Shown piece by piece: positions 51,240-60,926 of a stretch of DNA of 64,000 nt. Both the position numbers and the translations under genes were made by a program. Location: the NCBI GenBank assembly GCA_017992695.1, contig JAGOOC010000003.1:62001-126000 (forward strand). Direction: 5' to 3'. Source of the stretch: Bacteroides sp. (GTDB taxonomy: Bacteria; Bacteroidota; Bacteroidia; Bacteroidales; Bacteroidaceae). Positions within the stretch are counted from its first letter, which is position 1. Each line of letters begins with the position of its first letter. Under the pieces are notes generated by a model. It did not search any database and was not told where the DNA came from. It worked only from the letters and a program-made list of their open reading frames with translations.

Positions 51240-53675
51240 ATGAAAGTAATGAAATTCGGCGGAACGTCCGTAGGTTCCGTGAACAGCATTTTAACGGTAA
51301 AGAAAATCGTAGAGTCGGCCCAAGAGCCTGTCATCGTTGTGGTTTCCGCTTTGGGTGGGGTTACCGACAAACTAATCAGTACTTCTAAGATGGCGGCAGC
51401 CGGAGACTCAGCTTACGAAGGCGAGTTTCGCGACATTGTTTATCGCCACGTAGAGATGGTCAAAGAGGTAATACCTGCCGGAGAGAAGCAAACCCTTCTG
51501 CAACGTCAGGTGGGCGAGCTGCTCAATGAGCTCAAGGACATCTTCCAAGGCATCTATCTGATTAAAGACCTCTCGGCCAAAACATCCGACACCATTGTTA
51601 GCTATGGCGAAAGACTCTCGTCTATTATCATCGCTTGTCTTATTAAAGACGCGCGATGGTTCGACTCACGCAGCTTTATCAAAACAGAATCAAAACACAC
51701 CAAGCATACCCTCGACAAGGAGCTTACTAACCAACTGATTAGGAAAACCTTTCGCGAGATACCACAAGTATCCATTGTTCCTGGCTTCATCTCGTCCGAT
51801 AAATTCACCGGAGATGTAACCAACTTAGGACGTGGAGGGTCAGATTACACTGCAGCCATTATTGCTGCCGAACTGGGTGCTGATAGTCTTGAAATATGGA
51901 CCGACGTAGATGGTTTCATGACGGCCGATCCGCGCGTTATCTCTACCGCCTACACCATCAGCGAACTGAGCTATGTAGAGGCGATGGAACTTTGCAACTT
52001 CGGTGCCAAGGTGGTGTATCCCCCTACCATTTATCCCGTATGCCATAAAAACATTCCTATTCTGATTAAGAACACCTTCAACCCTCAAGGCGAAGGAACG
52101 GTGATTAAACAACGGTTAGACCACACCAACAGCAAGGCAATCAAGGGCATTTCGTCGATCAACGATACCAGTCTGATTACTGTGCAAGGACTTGGAATGG
52201 TGGGGGTAATTGGGGTCAATTACCGCATTTTCAAGGCCTTGGCCAAGAGTGGCATCAGTGTGTTTTTGGTGTCGCAAGCTTCTTCGGAGAACAGCACCTC
52301 GATCGGTGTGCGCAACGCCGATGCCGATTTGGCGTGCGCAATGCTGAGCGGAGAATTCGACAAAGAGATTGAGATGGGAGAGATCTCGCCTATACAAGCC
52401 GAGAAGAATCTGGCTACTGTAGCTATTGTAGGAGAGAACATGAAACATACGCCGGGCATTGCCGGTAAGCTATTCGGAACATTGGGCCGAAACGGCATCA
52501 ACGTGATTGCTTGTGCACAAGGAGCTTCGGAAACCAACATCTCGTTTGTGGTTGACAGCAAATCGTTGCGCAAATCGCTCAACGTCATTCACGACTCCTT
52601 CTTTCTGTCCGAGTATCAGGTACTGAACCTTTTCATCTGCGGCGTAGGTACTGTGGGCGGTAGTTTGATTGAACAAATTCGCCTTCAACAGCAACGACTC
52701 AAACAAGAGAACGGGCTCAAACTACACGTAGTGGGCATTGCCGATGCCGAACGTGCCATGTTCAGCCGTGCCGGATTTGATTTGGCCAACTTCCGCGAAG
52801 AACTCAAAGAAAAAGGCGAACCCAGCACCATTGAGACCTTGCGCGACGAGATTATCGGTATGAACATCTTTAACTCCGTTTTCGTAGACTGCACGGCTAG
52901 TGCAGGCGTAGCGTCGCTTTATAAAGCGTTGCTCGAACACAACGTATCAGTTGTAGCAGCCAATAAGATTGCCGCTTCGTCATCTTACGAAGCGTATCGC
53001 GAGTTGAAACAAATTGCCCGACTGCGTGGAGTAAAGTTTCTCTTCGAAACCAATGTGGGTGCTGGCTTGCCTATCATCAACACCATCAATGACCTTATTC
53101 ATAGCGGCGACAAGATTCTTAAGATTGAAGCCGTGCTCTCGGGTACGCTCAACTTCATATTCAACAAGATCAGTGCCGACATTCCTTTTAGCCGCACCAT
53201 CAAGATGGCGCAAGAAGAACGCTACTCTGAACCCGATCCGCGCATCGACCTCAGCGGTAAAGATGTGGTTCGCAAACTTGTTATCTTGGCACGCGAAGCC
53301 GGATACCGTCTCGAGCAGGAAGATGTGGAGAAGAATCTCTTTGTGCCTGCCGAATTCTTTGACGGCACACTCGATGAGTTTTGGAACCATGTGCCCAGCC
53401 TCGATGCCGACTTTGAAGCCCGTCGCCAAGTGCTCGAAAGCGAGAACAAACACTGGCGTTTTGTGGCCAAACTCGAGAACGGGAAAGCCTCTGTTGGCTT
53501 AGAAGAAGTAGGTGTCAACCACCCATTCTACGGACTCGAAGGGAGCAACAACATTATTCTACTTACCACCGAGCGTTATAAAGAATACCCCATGATGATT
53601 CAAGGATACGGTGCAGGAGCCGGTGTAACAGCTGCCGGTGTATTTGCCGATATCATGAGCATTGCCAATGTATAG
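51240..53675 (+). CDS. thrA: Bifunctional aspartokinase / homoserine dehydrogenase
   Basis: First and third steps from aspartate to threonine. 811 aa from ATG 51240 (MKVMKFGGTSVGSV), the usual ThrA length; the extension to 51198 has no conservation. Kinase about 1-290 with FGGTSVG and LGRGGSDYTA near 213; two ACT regulatory domains about 300-450; homoserine dehydrogenase about 460-811 with CGVGTVGGSLIE near 470, the substrate site in GAGLPIINTINDL near 608 and GYGAGAGVTAAGVFADI at the end. ACT domains suggest feedback inhibition by threonine. Confidence 0.97.
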   Translation: MKVMKFGGTSVGSVNSILTVKKIVESAQEPVIVVVSALGGVTDKLISTSKMAAAGDSAYEGEFRDIVYRHVEMVKEVIPAGEKQTLLQRQVGELLNELKDIFQGIYLIKDLSAKTSDTIVSYGERLSSIIIACLIKDARWFDSRSFIKTESKHTKHTLDKELTNQLIRKTFREIPQVSIVPGFISSDKFTGDVTNLGRGGSDYTAAIIAAELGADSLEIWTDVDGFMTADPRVISTAYTISELSYVEAMELCNFGAKVVYPPTIYPVCHKNIPILIKNTFNPQGEGTVIKQRLDHTNSKAIKGISSINDTSLITVQGLGMVGVIGVNYRIFKALAKSGISVFLVSQASSENSTSIGVRNADADLACAMLSGEFDKEIEMGEISPIQAEKNLATVAIVGENMKHTPGIAGKLFGTLGRNGINVIACAQGASETNISFVVDSKSLRKSLNVIHDSFFLSEYQVLNLFICGVGTVGGSLIEQIRLQQQRLKQENGLKLHVVGIADAERAMFSRAGFDLANFREELKEKGEPSTIETLRDEIIGMNIFNSVFVDCTASAGVASLYKALLEHNVSVVAANKIAASSSYEAYRELKQIARLRGVKFLFETNVGAGLPIINTINDLIHSGDKILKIEAVLSGTLNFIFNKISADIPFSRTIKMAQEERYSEPDPRIDLSGKDVVRKLVILAREAGYRLEQEDVEKNLFVPAEFFDGTLDEFWNHVPSLDADFEARRQVLESENKHWRFVAKLENGKASVGLEEVGVNHPFYGLEGSNNIILLTTERYKEYPMMIQGYGAGAGVTAAGVFADIMSIANV

Positions 53676-53678
53676 CCT

Positions 53679-54893
53679 ATGAAACATATTATTATTCTTG
53701 GCGACGGAATGGCCGATTGGCCTGTTCCCTCGCTTGGCGATAAAACCCTGTTGCAGTATGCCAACACCCCCAACATGGATCGCTTGGCGCGACTTGGTCG
53801 CAACGGTTTGCTGGCAACGGTATCCCCCGGCTTCCATCCCGGTAGCGAGGTAGCCAATATGTCGGTGTTGGGTTATGATCTTAATCGGGTGTACGAAGGG
53901 CGAGGTCCGCTCGAAGCAGCCAGCATCGGTGTAGAACTACAACCGGGCGAGATGGCGATGCGTTGTAACCTCGTCTGCGTAGAGGGCGAACTCCTGAAGA
54001 ACCACTCTGCCGGTCACATCACTACCCAAGAGGCCGACGTGCTGATCAACTACCTGCAAGAGCAGTTGGGCGATGACCATGTTCGCTTTCATACCGGTGT
54101 GCAGTATCGCCACCTGTTGGTGATTAAAGGGGGCAACAAGCAGCTCGACTGTACCCCTCCGCACGATGTGCCCTTGAAACCTTTTGCTCCGTTGATGGTG
54201 AAATCGCTCGCGCCTCAGGCCGAAGAGACGGCAGTGCTCATCAACGACTTGATTCTTCGCTCGCAAACTTTGCTGAAGAATCATCCCCTCAACCTCAAAC
54301 GCATGGCCGAGGGCAAAGACCCTGCCAATAGCATTTGGCCGTGGAGCCCGGGCTATCGTCCGCAGATGGCAACGTTGAGCGAAACCTTTCCACAAGTGAA
54401 GCGAGGCGCCGTAATATCGGCAGTCGACCTCATCAACGGCATCGGCGTGTATGCAGGGTTGCGACGCATTGCTGTCGAAGGTGCCACTGGACTATATGAT
54501 ACCAACTACGAGAACAAAGTAGCCGCTGCACTCGAAGCCTTGCGCACCGATGATTTTGTCTACCTGCACATCGAGGCTAGCGACGAAGCCGGTCACGAAG
54601 GCGACGTGGCATTAAAGTTGCGCACCATCGAAAACCTAGACAGCCGCGTTGTAGGCCCCATCTTCGAGGCGGTGAGCCAATGGAACGAACCGGTGGCCAT
54701 TGCTGTGCTACCCGACCATCCCACGCCCTGCGAGCTACGCACGCATACGGCCGATCCCGTTCCCTTTATCCTTTGGTACCCGGGCATCGAACCCGATGAG
54801 GTGCAGACTTACGATGAGTTTGCTGCGCTCCAAGGAGCTTGCGGCTTACTGAAAGAAGACGAATTTATAAACTTGTTTTTCCATTCATTATGA
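53679..54893 (+). CDS. ApgM-type phosphoglycerate mutase-like protein, proposed homoserine kinase
   Basis: Alkaline-phosphatase superfamily protein, 404 aa, starting 3 bp after thrA. Metal site Asp/Ser: GDGMADWPVPSLG near residue 7, SEVANMSVLGYD near 50 (catalytic Ser), and the other ligands in HIEASDEAGHEGD near 300 and AVLPDHPTPCELRTH near 345. It resembles cofactor-independent phosphoglycerate mutase, but no thrB lies in the operon; position between thrA and thrC has led to the proposal that such proteins phosphorylate homoserine (inference). It overlaps thrC by 4 bp. Confidence 0.88.
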   Translation: MKHIIILGDGMADWPVPSLGDKTLLQYANTPNMDRLARLGRNGLLATVSPGFHPGSEVANMSVLGYDLNRVYEGRGPLEAASIGVELQPGEMAMRCNLVCVEGELLKNHSAGHITTQEADVLINYLQEQLGDDHVRFHTGVQYRHLLVIKGGNKQLDCTPPHDVPLKPFAPLMVKSLAPQAEETAVLINDLILRSQTLLKNHPLNLKRMAEGKDPANSIWPWSPGYRPQMATLSETFPQVKRGAVISAVDLINGIGVYAGLRRIAVEGATGLYDTNYENKVAAALEALRTDDFVYLHIEASDEAGHEGDVALKLRTIENLDSRVVGPIFEAVSQWNEPVAIAVLPDHPTPCELRTHTADPVPFILWYPGIEPDEVQTYDEFAALQGACGLLKEDEFINLFFHSL

Positions 54894-56191
54894 ACTATTA
54901 CAGCACTAACCGTCAAGCCCCCATCGCCTCCCTTCGCGAAGCGGTAGTCAAAGGGCTTGCTTCCGATAAAGGGCTTTTCATGCCCGAAACCATCAACGCT
55001 TTGCCACAGGAGTTTTTCGATACCATTGACAAGCTCTCGTTTCAAGAGATTGCTTACCGGGTAGCCGATGCTTTCTTTGGCGAAGATATCCCTGCCGATA
55101 CCCTGCGCGACATTGTTTACGACACACTTTCGTTTGATGCCCCTCTTGTACCCGTGACTGACCATATCTACTCGCTCGAACTCTTTCACGGTCCCACGCT
55201 AGCGTTCAAAGATGTGGGCGGACGCTTTATGGCTCGTCTGCTGGGTTATTATATAAAAAAGGAGGGACAGAAGAATGTGAATGTACTCGTAGCTACTTCG
55301 GGCGATACGGGCAGTGCCGTAGCCAACGGATTTCTCGGTGTGGAGGGTATTCACGTGTATGTGCTTTACCCCAAGGGAAAGGTTAGCGAGATACAAGAGA
55401 AGCAATTTACTACGCTGGGACAGAACATCACTGCACTCGAAGTAGACGGTACGTTCGACGATTGCCAAGCCTTGGTAAAATCTGCTTTCATGGATGCCGA
55501 ACTCAATGCCAAGCTGTTGCTCACCTCGGCCAACTCCATCAATGTGGCTCGTTTCCTGCCGCAAGCGTTCTATTACTTCTATGCCTATGCACAATTAAAA
55601 CGGTTGGGTAAGGTCAACGATGTGGTGTTTTGCGTGCCCAGCGGAAACTTTGGAAACATCACAGCCGGACTCTTCGGCAAGCGCATGGGACTACCTGTGA
55701 AACGCTTTATTGCAGCCAATAACCGCAACGATATCTTCCATCAATACCTGCTTACGGGCGAGTATCGTCCGCGTCCTTCGGTAACAACCATTGCCAACGC
55801 CATGGATGTGGGCGACCCGAGCAACTTTGCCCGTGTACTCGATCTCTATGACGCCTCTCATGCAGCCATCTCGGCCGATATTTCGGGGGTGACTTATACT
55901 GATGAAGAGATTCGCGAAACGGTGAAGCAAACGTGGAACACAACGCACTACCTACTCGATCCGCACGGTGCCTGCGCTTTCCGTGCCCTCGAAGAGGGGT
56001 TGCAACCGGGCGAAACGGGTGTGTTTCTCGAAACAGCCCATCCGGCCAAGTTCCTCGAAACGGTTGAAGAGATCATTGGCGAACCTGTTGTTATACCCGA
56101 AAAGCTACAAGCCTTTATGAAAGGAGAGAAGAAGAGTTTGCCGCTATCGAAAGCATTTGCCGACTTTAAGAGCTACTTGCTCGCTCTTTGA
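54890..56191 (+). CDS. thrC: Threonine synthase
   Basis: PLP enzyme converting O-phosphohomoserine to threonine, 433 aa. The PLP Lys is in GPTLAFKDVGGRFMARLL near residue 105; ATSGDTGSAVANGF near 140 and VPSGNFGNITAGLFGKRMG near 251 are class landmarks. ATG 54890 overlaps the upstream stop (ATGA). It closes the operon. Confidence 0.96.
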   Translation: MNYYSTNRQAPIASLREAVVKGLASDKGLFMPETINALPQEFFDTIDKLSFQEIAYRVADAFFGEDIPADTLRDIVYDTLSFDAPLVPVTDHIYSLELFHGPTLAFKDVGGRFMARLLGYYIKKEGQKNVNVLVATSGDTGSAVANGFLGVEGIHVYVLYPKGKVSEIQEKQFTTLGQNITALEVDGTFDDCQALVKSAFMDAELNAKLLLTSANSINVARFLPQAFYYFYAYAQLKRLGKVNDVVFCVPSGNFGNITAGLFGKRMGLPVKRFIAANNRNDIFHQYLLTGEYRPRPSVTTIANAMDVGDPSNFARVLDLYDASHAAISADISGVTYTDEEIRETVKQTWNTTHYLLDPHGACAFRALEEGLQPGETGVFLETAHPAKFLETVEEIIGEPVVIPEKLQAFMKGEKKSLPLSKAFADFKSYLLAL

Positions 56192-56210
56192 ACAGTATAA
56201 AATAGAGAGC

Positions 56211-56834
56211 TTAATAGCTTTGGAAAACAAGGTAGTTACCCTCTGCTTGGAGGGTAACATAAGCCTCTTTCGACTCATTCAGCGTGCCGTGCCACCAAGT
56301 GGTGAAGTCGCTTAGCGGATAAACCAACTGATCGCTTTGTAGCCCGGTTGCACCGAAATTAAAGATCGAAATTTGTTGCCCTACGTACGAGGTAAAGGTT
56401 TGCGTGCCGCTAGCCGGTGTAAAGATGCCGGTATCGGTTAACATAATCACCGCTATGCCCTCTTTCATGTAATCAATCAGCAGACTGATGTTGCCCAACG
56501 TATGGTCTTCGCGTTTACCGGTAGCCCCCAGAATAACGATGCGGTTCATTCCCTGCGCTTGCAGGAAATGAACCGCTTTGGTTTGATCATTGGTCTCCTG
56601 ATCGGCCATCGGATGAAAAATATCGGCTACTTGTGCATGGTACTGATGCGCAAGCGAGTCGCCATCGCCTACAATGGCATGGGGCGTGAAACCTCTACCG
56701 AGGTACTCATTGGCTGCACCGTCGCAACACACTACGTAGCGAGCACGTTCGAGCACGGCCAGCGGTGTGGTGTGGGTTGGATAATCGCCGTTGGCAAGCA
56801 CCACGGCATCGAATTCAAAAGCATTTGTATTCAT
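56211..56834 (-). CDS. Thiamine pyrophosphokinase
   Basis: Adds a pyrophosphate from ATP to thiamine to give TPP, 207 aa. The catalytic Asp residues are in CCDGAANEYLGRG near 40, IVGDGDSLAHQY near 59 and DQETNDQTKAV near 80; the thiamine-binding C-terminus is a beta-barrel (TLQAEGNYLVF). ATG 56834 is chosen; ATG 56855 overlaps the pnuT stop (ATGA) and is an alternative giving 7 more residues. Third gene of the TPP riboswitch operon. It lacks the Nudix domain seen in some Bacteroides homologues. Confidence 0.88.
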   Translation of the reverse strand: MNTNAFEFDAVVLANGDYPTHTTPLAVLERARYVVCCDGAANEYLGRGFTPHAIVGDGDSLAHQYHAQVADIFHPMADQETNDQTKAVHFLQAQGMNRIVILGATGKREDHTLGNISLLIDYMKEGIAVIMLTDTGIFTPASGTQTFTSYVGQQISIFNFGATGLQSDQLVYPLSDFTTWWHGTLNESKEAYVTLQAEGNYLVFQSY

Positions 56835-56851
56835 ATAACGTTCCGATTGAT

Positions 56852-57427
56852 TCATAAGCATGAAGGGGATACATCGTTTTTCATTAAGCGTTTCCATTTG
56901 TAATACCCGAAGACGGCAATCACCGCATACAGACCGTAGAGCGTAGCAGTGAAGGGGAGCTCCTTGTAAAAGTAGAGGCCGCAACACACCACGTCGACAG
57001 CTATCCACGCAACCCACTGTTCAAGGTATTTGCGCGCGAGCATCCACATGCCGACAATGCTCAGTGCGGTGGTGAACGAATCGAGCCACGGCACGGTACT
57101 GTCGGTGAAGCGGATCAATATCCAAGCAATGCCTACAAACGAAACCACGAATACACCCGTTAGCGGCAAGTAATGCTTCGCGGGCATCTGTGTGATGGGG
57201 AGCTCTTGCGAAGCCTTGCCACGCTTCCACGTTACCCAACCATAGACGGCTGCCAGCAGGTAGTAGATGTTGATTCCAAAATCGGCATACAGTCCGGCAT
57301 CGTAATACACAAAGATATAAATCGCCGGCATCACTACCCCTGCAATCCAGAGGTAGATGCTGGCTCGGTATTCGAACCAGAGGTAAATGAGGCCAACCAG
57401 TGTGCCGAAGATTTCGAGGTAATTCAT
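56852..57427 (-). CDS. pnuT: PnuT, thiamine transporter of the PnuC family
   Basis: Inner-membrane facilitator trapping thiamine after phosphorylation, 191 aa with about seven helices, the PnuC layout. LVGLIYLWFEYRASIYLW near 12, NIYYLLAAVYGWVTW near 53 and EQWVAWIAVDVVCCGLYFY near 135-153 are family landmarks. ATG 57427 (MNYLEIFGTLVG) is preferred over the GTG at 57436. Genomic position between a TPP-regulated TonB receptor and a pyrophosphokinase gives thiamine specificity rather than nicotinamide riboside. Confidence 0.92.
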   Translation of the reverse strand: MNYLEIFGTLVGLIYLWFEYRASIYLWIAGVVMPAIYIFVYYDAGLYADFGINIYYLLAAVYGWVTWKRGKASQELPITQMPAKHYLPLTGVFVVSFVGIAWILIRFTDSTVPWLDSFTTALSIVGMWMLARKYLEQWVAWIAVDVVCCGLYFYKELPFTATLYGLYAVIAVFGYYKWKRLMKNDVSPSCL

Positions 57428-57457
57428 GGAATTCACTTTATCAATCTAGTTACACAA

Positions 57458-59743
57458 TCAAAACCGGAGGGTCACATGCGCCAATACATTCGTTCCTGCC
57501 ATGGGGTAGAAGCGAGGGTCGTTGCTGAATATCGGTTGTTCACCGCTCATGTCAACGGTTGTCTGTGAGTATCCGTTGGTTTCGTAGCGGGTATTGAAGA
57601 GGTTGTAAACGCTCGCCCCCAGTGTGATGGCTTTTACCGAGTGCACCTTGAAGGTGTAGCTGGCATGCAGGTGGCTTACGCAATAGGCATCGAGCGAGTT
57701 CTCTTTTGAACCGAAGTTATCGAGGTACTGACGGCTAACGTACTGCGTTTGCAGCGAAGCGTTCCATCCCTTGTGCGAGAAGCCGATGTTGCTATTCGCC
57801 ATCAGCGAAGGAGAGAGGGCGATGGGGGTGTTGCCCATTTCGAAGCGGTGCATCTCCCAATTCTCATCGCCTACGTAGCCTACGTAGTTTTTGATGCGGT
57901 TTTTGCTCCAAGTTCCGTTCACATCCCAACGCAGCCAGTCGGTAATGCGTGCGCCAAGCGATAGCTCTACACCCATGCGGTAACTGTCTTTCACGTTCTC
58001 GGCCATCGGCTCGCCAATTTCGTTGAGGCGTCCGTTCAGCACCAGTTGGTCGGTATAATCCATATAATAAAGGTTGATGCCGGCAGTGAATCGAGGGGAG
58101 TTGTAATTGTATCCTAACTCATAATCGAACATCTTTTCGGGCCGAGGACGCTCGGTAAACAGCCCGTCGGTGTAGTTGTTGCGCGTAGGCTCTTTCTGAG
58201 CTACGGCAAAAGAGGCATAGGCACTGTGGTGGAGATTGGCTTGCCAGAACAGCCCCGCCTTGGGGTTGAAGAAGCTGAATGGCTCGTCGATATCGAGCGA
58301 TTGCATCCGTTCGGGAGCGGCAGTCCAGTCCCAGTTATCGTTAGTTCCTTTGATGCGGTAGTCAATGTAACGGTATTGCAGATCGCCATACGCGCTCAAG
58401 GCATCGGTGAGTTGCAGGTTGGCCTTGGCGTACAGGTTACCGTCGAATTTGCTACCGGTGTTGCGGTAATATTCATGATCAGCCCCAAGGTCTCCGATGT
58501 AGTTCTTCACCCAAACCACCCGGCCGTAGTGATCGTTATCGTAATAGTTGGCACCACCTCCGAACGAAGTTGTTAACCGATCGTTGGTGTAATTGAGCGA
58601 GAATACACCTCCGCCGAAACCACTGTCGACCATCTTCTTACGCACAAGGTCAGACTTCTTAACCAATGATATTCCATCGGGTGTGCCGTCGTTGTTGCTG
58701 TCGGTGGTTTGATAAAAAGGTTTCAAGCCGTACTCTTTCAGTGTGCGGCGGTTTTTATACTCCTGATAATAACCAAACCCATCGGTATAGTGCAGTGCTG
58801 CGTTCACATTCCAAGAAGGAGAGAGGATGTGGGTGAAGTGCAACTGATAATGCGTTTGTCGGTAGTTGTCCGTTTGGTCATCGTAAAAACCGATGACTTT
58901 CTCTACATCCTTACCCTCTTGGTTTTTCTCGATGATGGTGATTGCGCCATTGGGGTTGTAGGTACGCTCCGTTTTCAACTGCTCGCGGCTGATGCCGTCC
59001 CAGGCATGGTAGGTCTTCTCGTTTCCGCCAAAGGTGATGAACTTGAGTGTGGTGCGCTCGCCATAGTATCCGCCCTGCACAAAGTACGACTTCATATCGG
59101 CCCACGCACGGTCGCGATATCCGTCACTCTGTATATTCGATACCCGAGCGTCGAATGCCCAGTGGCCGCCAACGAGTCCCGAACCCACTTTCACGGTCTC
59201 TTTATGCGTGTTGAATGATCCATAGGAGCCCGAAACCTCAGCATAAGCCTTGGAAGGGATGCCCTGTGTACGCATGTTGATGGAGGCTCCGAAAGCTCCC
59301 GAACCGTTGGTCGAAGTACCTGCTCCACGTTGAATCTGCATATCCTCGAGCGATGAGGCAAAATCGGGCGTGTTCACCCAGAAAATGGAGTGGCTCTCGG
59401 CATCATTCATCGGTATGCCATTGGCCGTGATGTTGATGCGTGTTGCATCGGTACCGCGTACCCGAATGCCGGTGTATCCGATACCTGCTCCGGCATCGCT
59501 GGTGGTCAGCACCGACGGTGTGGAGGAGAGCAAGAACGGAATGTCCTGTCCGAAGTTCTGTTTACTGATTGTTTCTTTAGAAACGTTACTGAAAGCGATA
59601 GGCGTACGTGCACCGGCACGGGTCGAAACGACTTGTACCTCTTGCAGATTTACGATTCGCAAACTGTCTTTCGCATCAGTCTGCGCAGAAGCAGTGATGC
59701 AGGTGGCCAACACAATGGCTACCGTTACTACATTTTTTTTCAT
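57458..59743 (-). CDS. TonB-dependent receptor for thiamine (OMthi-type)
   Basis: Outer-membrane transporter, 761 aa. Signal peptide about 1-21 (ends ASAQ). Plug domain with LQEVQVVSTRAGARTPIAFS near 33 and the typical IQRGAGTSTNGSGAFGASIN near 130; barrel ends in VLAHVTLRF with a terminal Phe. The TPP riboswitch directly in front of it and pnuT behind make thiamine or its phosphates the likely substrate. Its start codon lies 13 bp after the aptamer. Confidence 0.9.
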   Translation of the reverse strand: MKKNVVTVAIVLATCITASAQTDAKDSLRIVNLQEVQVVSTRAGARTPIAFSNVSKETISKQNFGQDIPFLLSSTPSVLTTSDAGAGIGYTGIRVRGTDATRINITANGIPMNDAESHSIFWVNTPDFASSLEDMQIQRGAGTSTNGSGAFGASINMRTQGIPSKAYAEVSGSYGSFNTHKETVKVGSGLVGGHWAFDARVSNIQSDGYRDRAWADMKSYFVQGGYYGERTTLKFITFGGNEKTYHAWDGISREQLKTERTYNPNGAITIIEKNQEGKDVEKVIGFYDDQTDNYRQTHYQLHFTHILSPSWNVNAALHYTDGFGYYQEYKNRRTLKEYGLKPFYQTTDSNNDGTPDGISLVKKSDLVRKKMVDSGFGGGVFSLNYTNDRLTTSFGGGANYYDNDHYGRVVWVKNYIGDLGADHEYYRNTGSKFDGNLYAKANLQLTDALSAYGDLQYRYIDYRIKGTNDNWDWTAAPERMQSLDIDEPFSFFNPKAGLFWQANLHHSAYASFAVAQKEPTRNNYTDGLFTERPRPEKMFDYELGYNYNSPRFTAGINLYYMDYTDQLVLNGRLNEIGEPMAENVKDSYRMGVELSLGARITDWLRWDVNGTWSKNRIKNYVGYVGDENWEMHRFEMGNTPIALSPSLMANSNIGFSHKGWNASLQTQYVSRQYLDNFGSKENSLDAYCVSHLHASYTFKVHSVKAITLGASVYNLFNTRYETNGYSQTTVDMSGEQPIFSNDPRFYPMAGTNVLAHVTLRF

Positions 59744-59756
59744 CTTGTTTTAACTT

Positions 59757-59831
59757 TTCTCTACGCCGGCATTACCCGGTTCAGGTTTTATGGGTATGTT
59801 CTCAGCCCGTCATGTTAAGGCACCCCTACTT
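59757..59831 (-). promoter_or_regulatory. TPP (thiamine pyrophosphate) riboswitch
   Basis: On the minus strand the conserved THI-box words appear in order: GGGGTGCC, GGGCTGAGA, ACCCATAAAACCTGAACC, GGGTAATGCCGGCGTAG. Only 13 bp separate the aptamer from the receptor's ATG, so control is probably at translation initiation, by hiding the ribosome site. Confidence 0.92.
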
Positions 59832-59843
59832 TGAAATGAGTTG

Positions 59844-59874
59844 CAAAAATAGGGGTTTTATTGAAGAAAGCAAA
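59844..59874 (-). promoter_or_regulatory. Promoter of the thiamine operon
   Basis: On the minus strand TTTG (59871-59874) and TATTTTTG (59844-59851) are 19 nt apart, matching the -33/-7 consensus. The transcript starts a few bases before the riboswitch. Confidence 0.75.
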
Positions 59875-59903
59875 ATTTATTTCTCTATTTAGATTAAACG
59901 TTG

Positions 59904-59911
59904 TAACTTTG
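59904..59911 (+). promoter_or_regulatory. Promoter -7 box of mscS
   Basis: TAACTTTG, 26 bp before the mscS start codon; no TTTG -33 box seen. It is divergent from the thiamine promoter. Confidence 0.5.
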
Positions 59912-59936
59912 GGGTCAATTAATCAGTAATATTAGT

Positions 59937-60785
59937 ATGCAAATACCCGAAGCCATCGTTGCTCCCGAGAACCTTGATAAACTATCTGTATTTACCCAAC
60001 AGTTGCTCGATTTCGGCATTTCTGCCGGTGGGCGTATACTGAGTGCTGTCATTATTTTCGTAGTGGGTCGCTTTGCGATCTCTATGGTCAAGCGATTAAT
60101 TAATCGCCTGTTAGAGAAGCGCAAAGTAGAGGTCAGTGTGAAAACCTTCGTTCAGAGTTTAGTGAATATCTTGCTCACCATTCTGCTGATTGTAGCTGTG
60201 ATTGGTAAGCTTGGGGTCGAAACCACCTCGTTTGCTGCACTGCTTGCCTCTGCCGGTGTGGCTATTGGTATGGCCCTTTCGGGCAATCTGCAAAACTTTG
60301 CCGGCGGTCTGGTTATTCTGCTCTTTAAACCCTATAAAGTGGGCGATTTTATCGAGAGTCAGAATGTGTCGGGCACGGTGCGAGAGATTCAAATCTTCCA
60401 CACCATTCTCTCTACTCCCGATAATAAGGTGATTTATATTCCCAACGGCTCGCTCAGTAGTGGTGTAGTGATTAATTACAGCGACCAAGTGACTCGTCGT
60501 ATTGAATGGATTTTTGGTGTGGAGTATGGCGAAGATTACGACAAAGTAGCCGCTGTGATTAATAACATTCTTGATGCAGATAAACGCATCTTGACCGATC
60601 CGTCCCCTTTAGTGGCTATGCATGCCCTCTCTGCTAGCAGCGTCAATGTTGTGGTTCGTGTTTGGGTGAAGAGCGAAGACTATTGGAATGTTTATTTCGA
60701 AATCAATAAAACAGTCTATGCTACGTTCAACGAGCAAGGCATTGGCTTCCCATTCCCGCAGCTCACTGTGCATCAGGCGAAATAG
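59937..60785 (+). CDS. mscS: Small-conductance mechanosensitive channel MscS
   Basis: Inner-membrane channel protecting from osmotic downshock, 282 aa, normal length. Three helices (about 28-50, 70-90, 95-120); the pore helix is ASAGVAIGMALSGNLQNFAGG near 102-122; then GLVILLFKPYKVGDFI and the beta-domain FHTILSTPDNKVIYIPNG. Single gene with its own promoter. Confidence 0.95.
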   Translation: MQIPEAIVAPENLDKLSVFTQQLLDFGISAGGRILSAVIIFVVGRFAISMVKRLINRLLEKRKVEVSVKTFVQSLVNILLTILLIVAVIGKLGVETTSFAALLASAGVAIGMALSGNLQNFAGGLVILLFKPYKVGDFIESQNVSGTVREIQIFHTILSTPDNKVIYIPNGSLSSGVVINYSDQVTRRIEWIFGVEYGEDYDKVAAVINNILDADKRILTDPSPLVAMHALSASSVNVVVRVWVKSEDYWNVYFEINKTVYATFNEQGIGFPFPQLTVHQAK

Positions 60786-60854
60786 CTTTTCGTTGCCTCT
60801 TGTCGCCCTTCGGCTGAGCCAATGACACGAAATAAGTATATAAAATGAACTGAA

Positions 60855-60894
60855 CAAGCCGAAGGCGAGAACGAACATTCTCGCCTTCGGCTTG
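60855..60894 (+). terminator. Hairpin after mscS
   Basis: Perfect 17-bp arms (60855-60871 and 60878-60894) with a 6-nt loop. It is followed by TTATCATCTT rather than a T-tract, so it may be a processing or attenuation structure ahead of the small downstream gene. Confidence 0.6.
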
Positions 60895-60926
60895 TTATCA
60901 TCTTATCATCTTAACTACTTATCACC

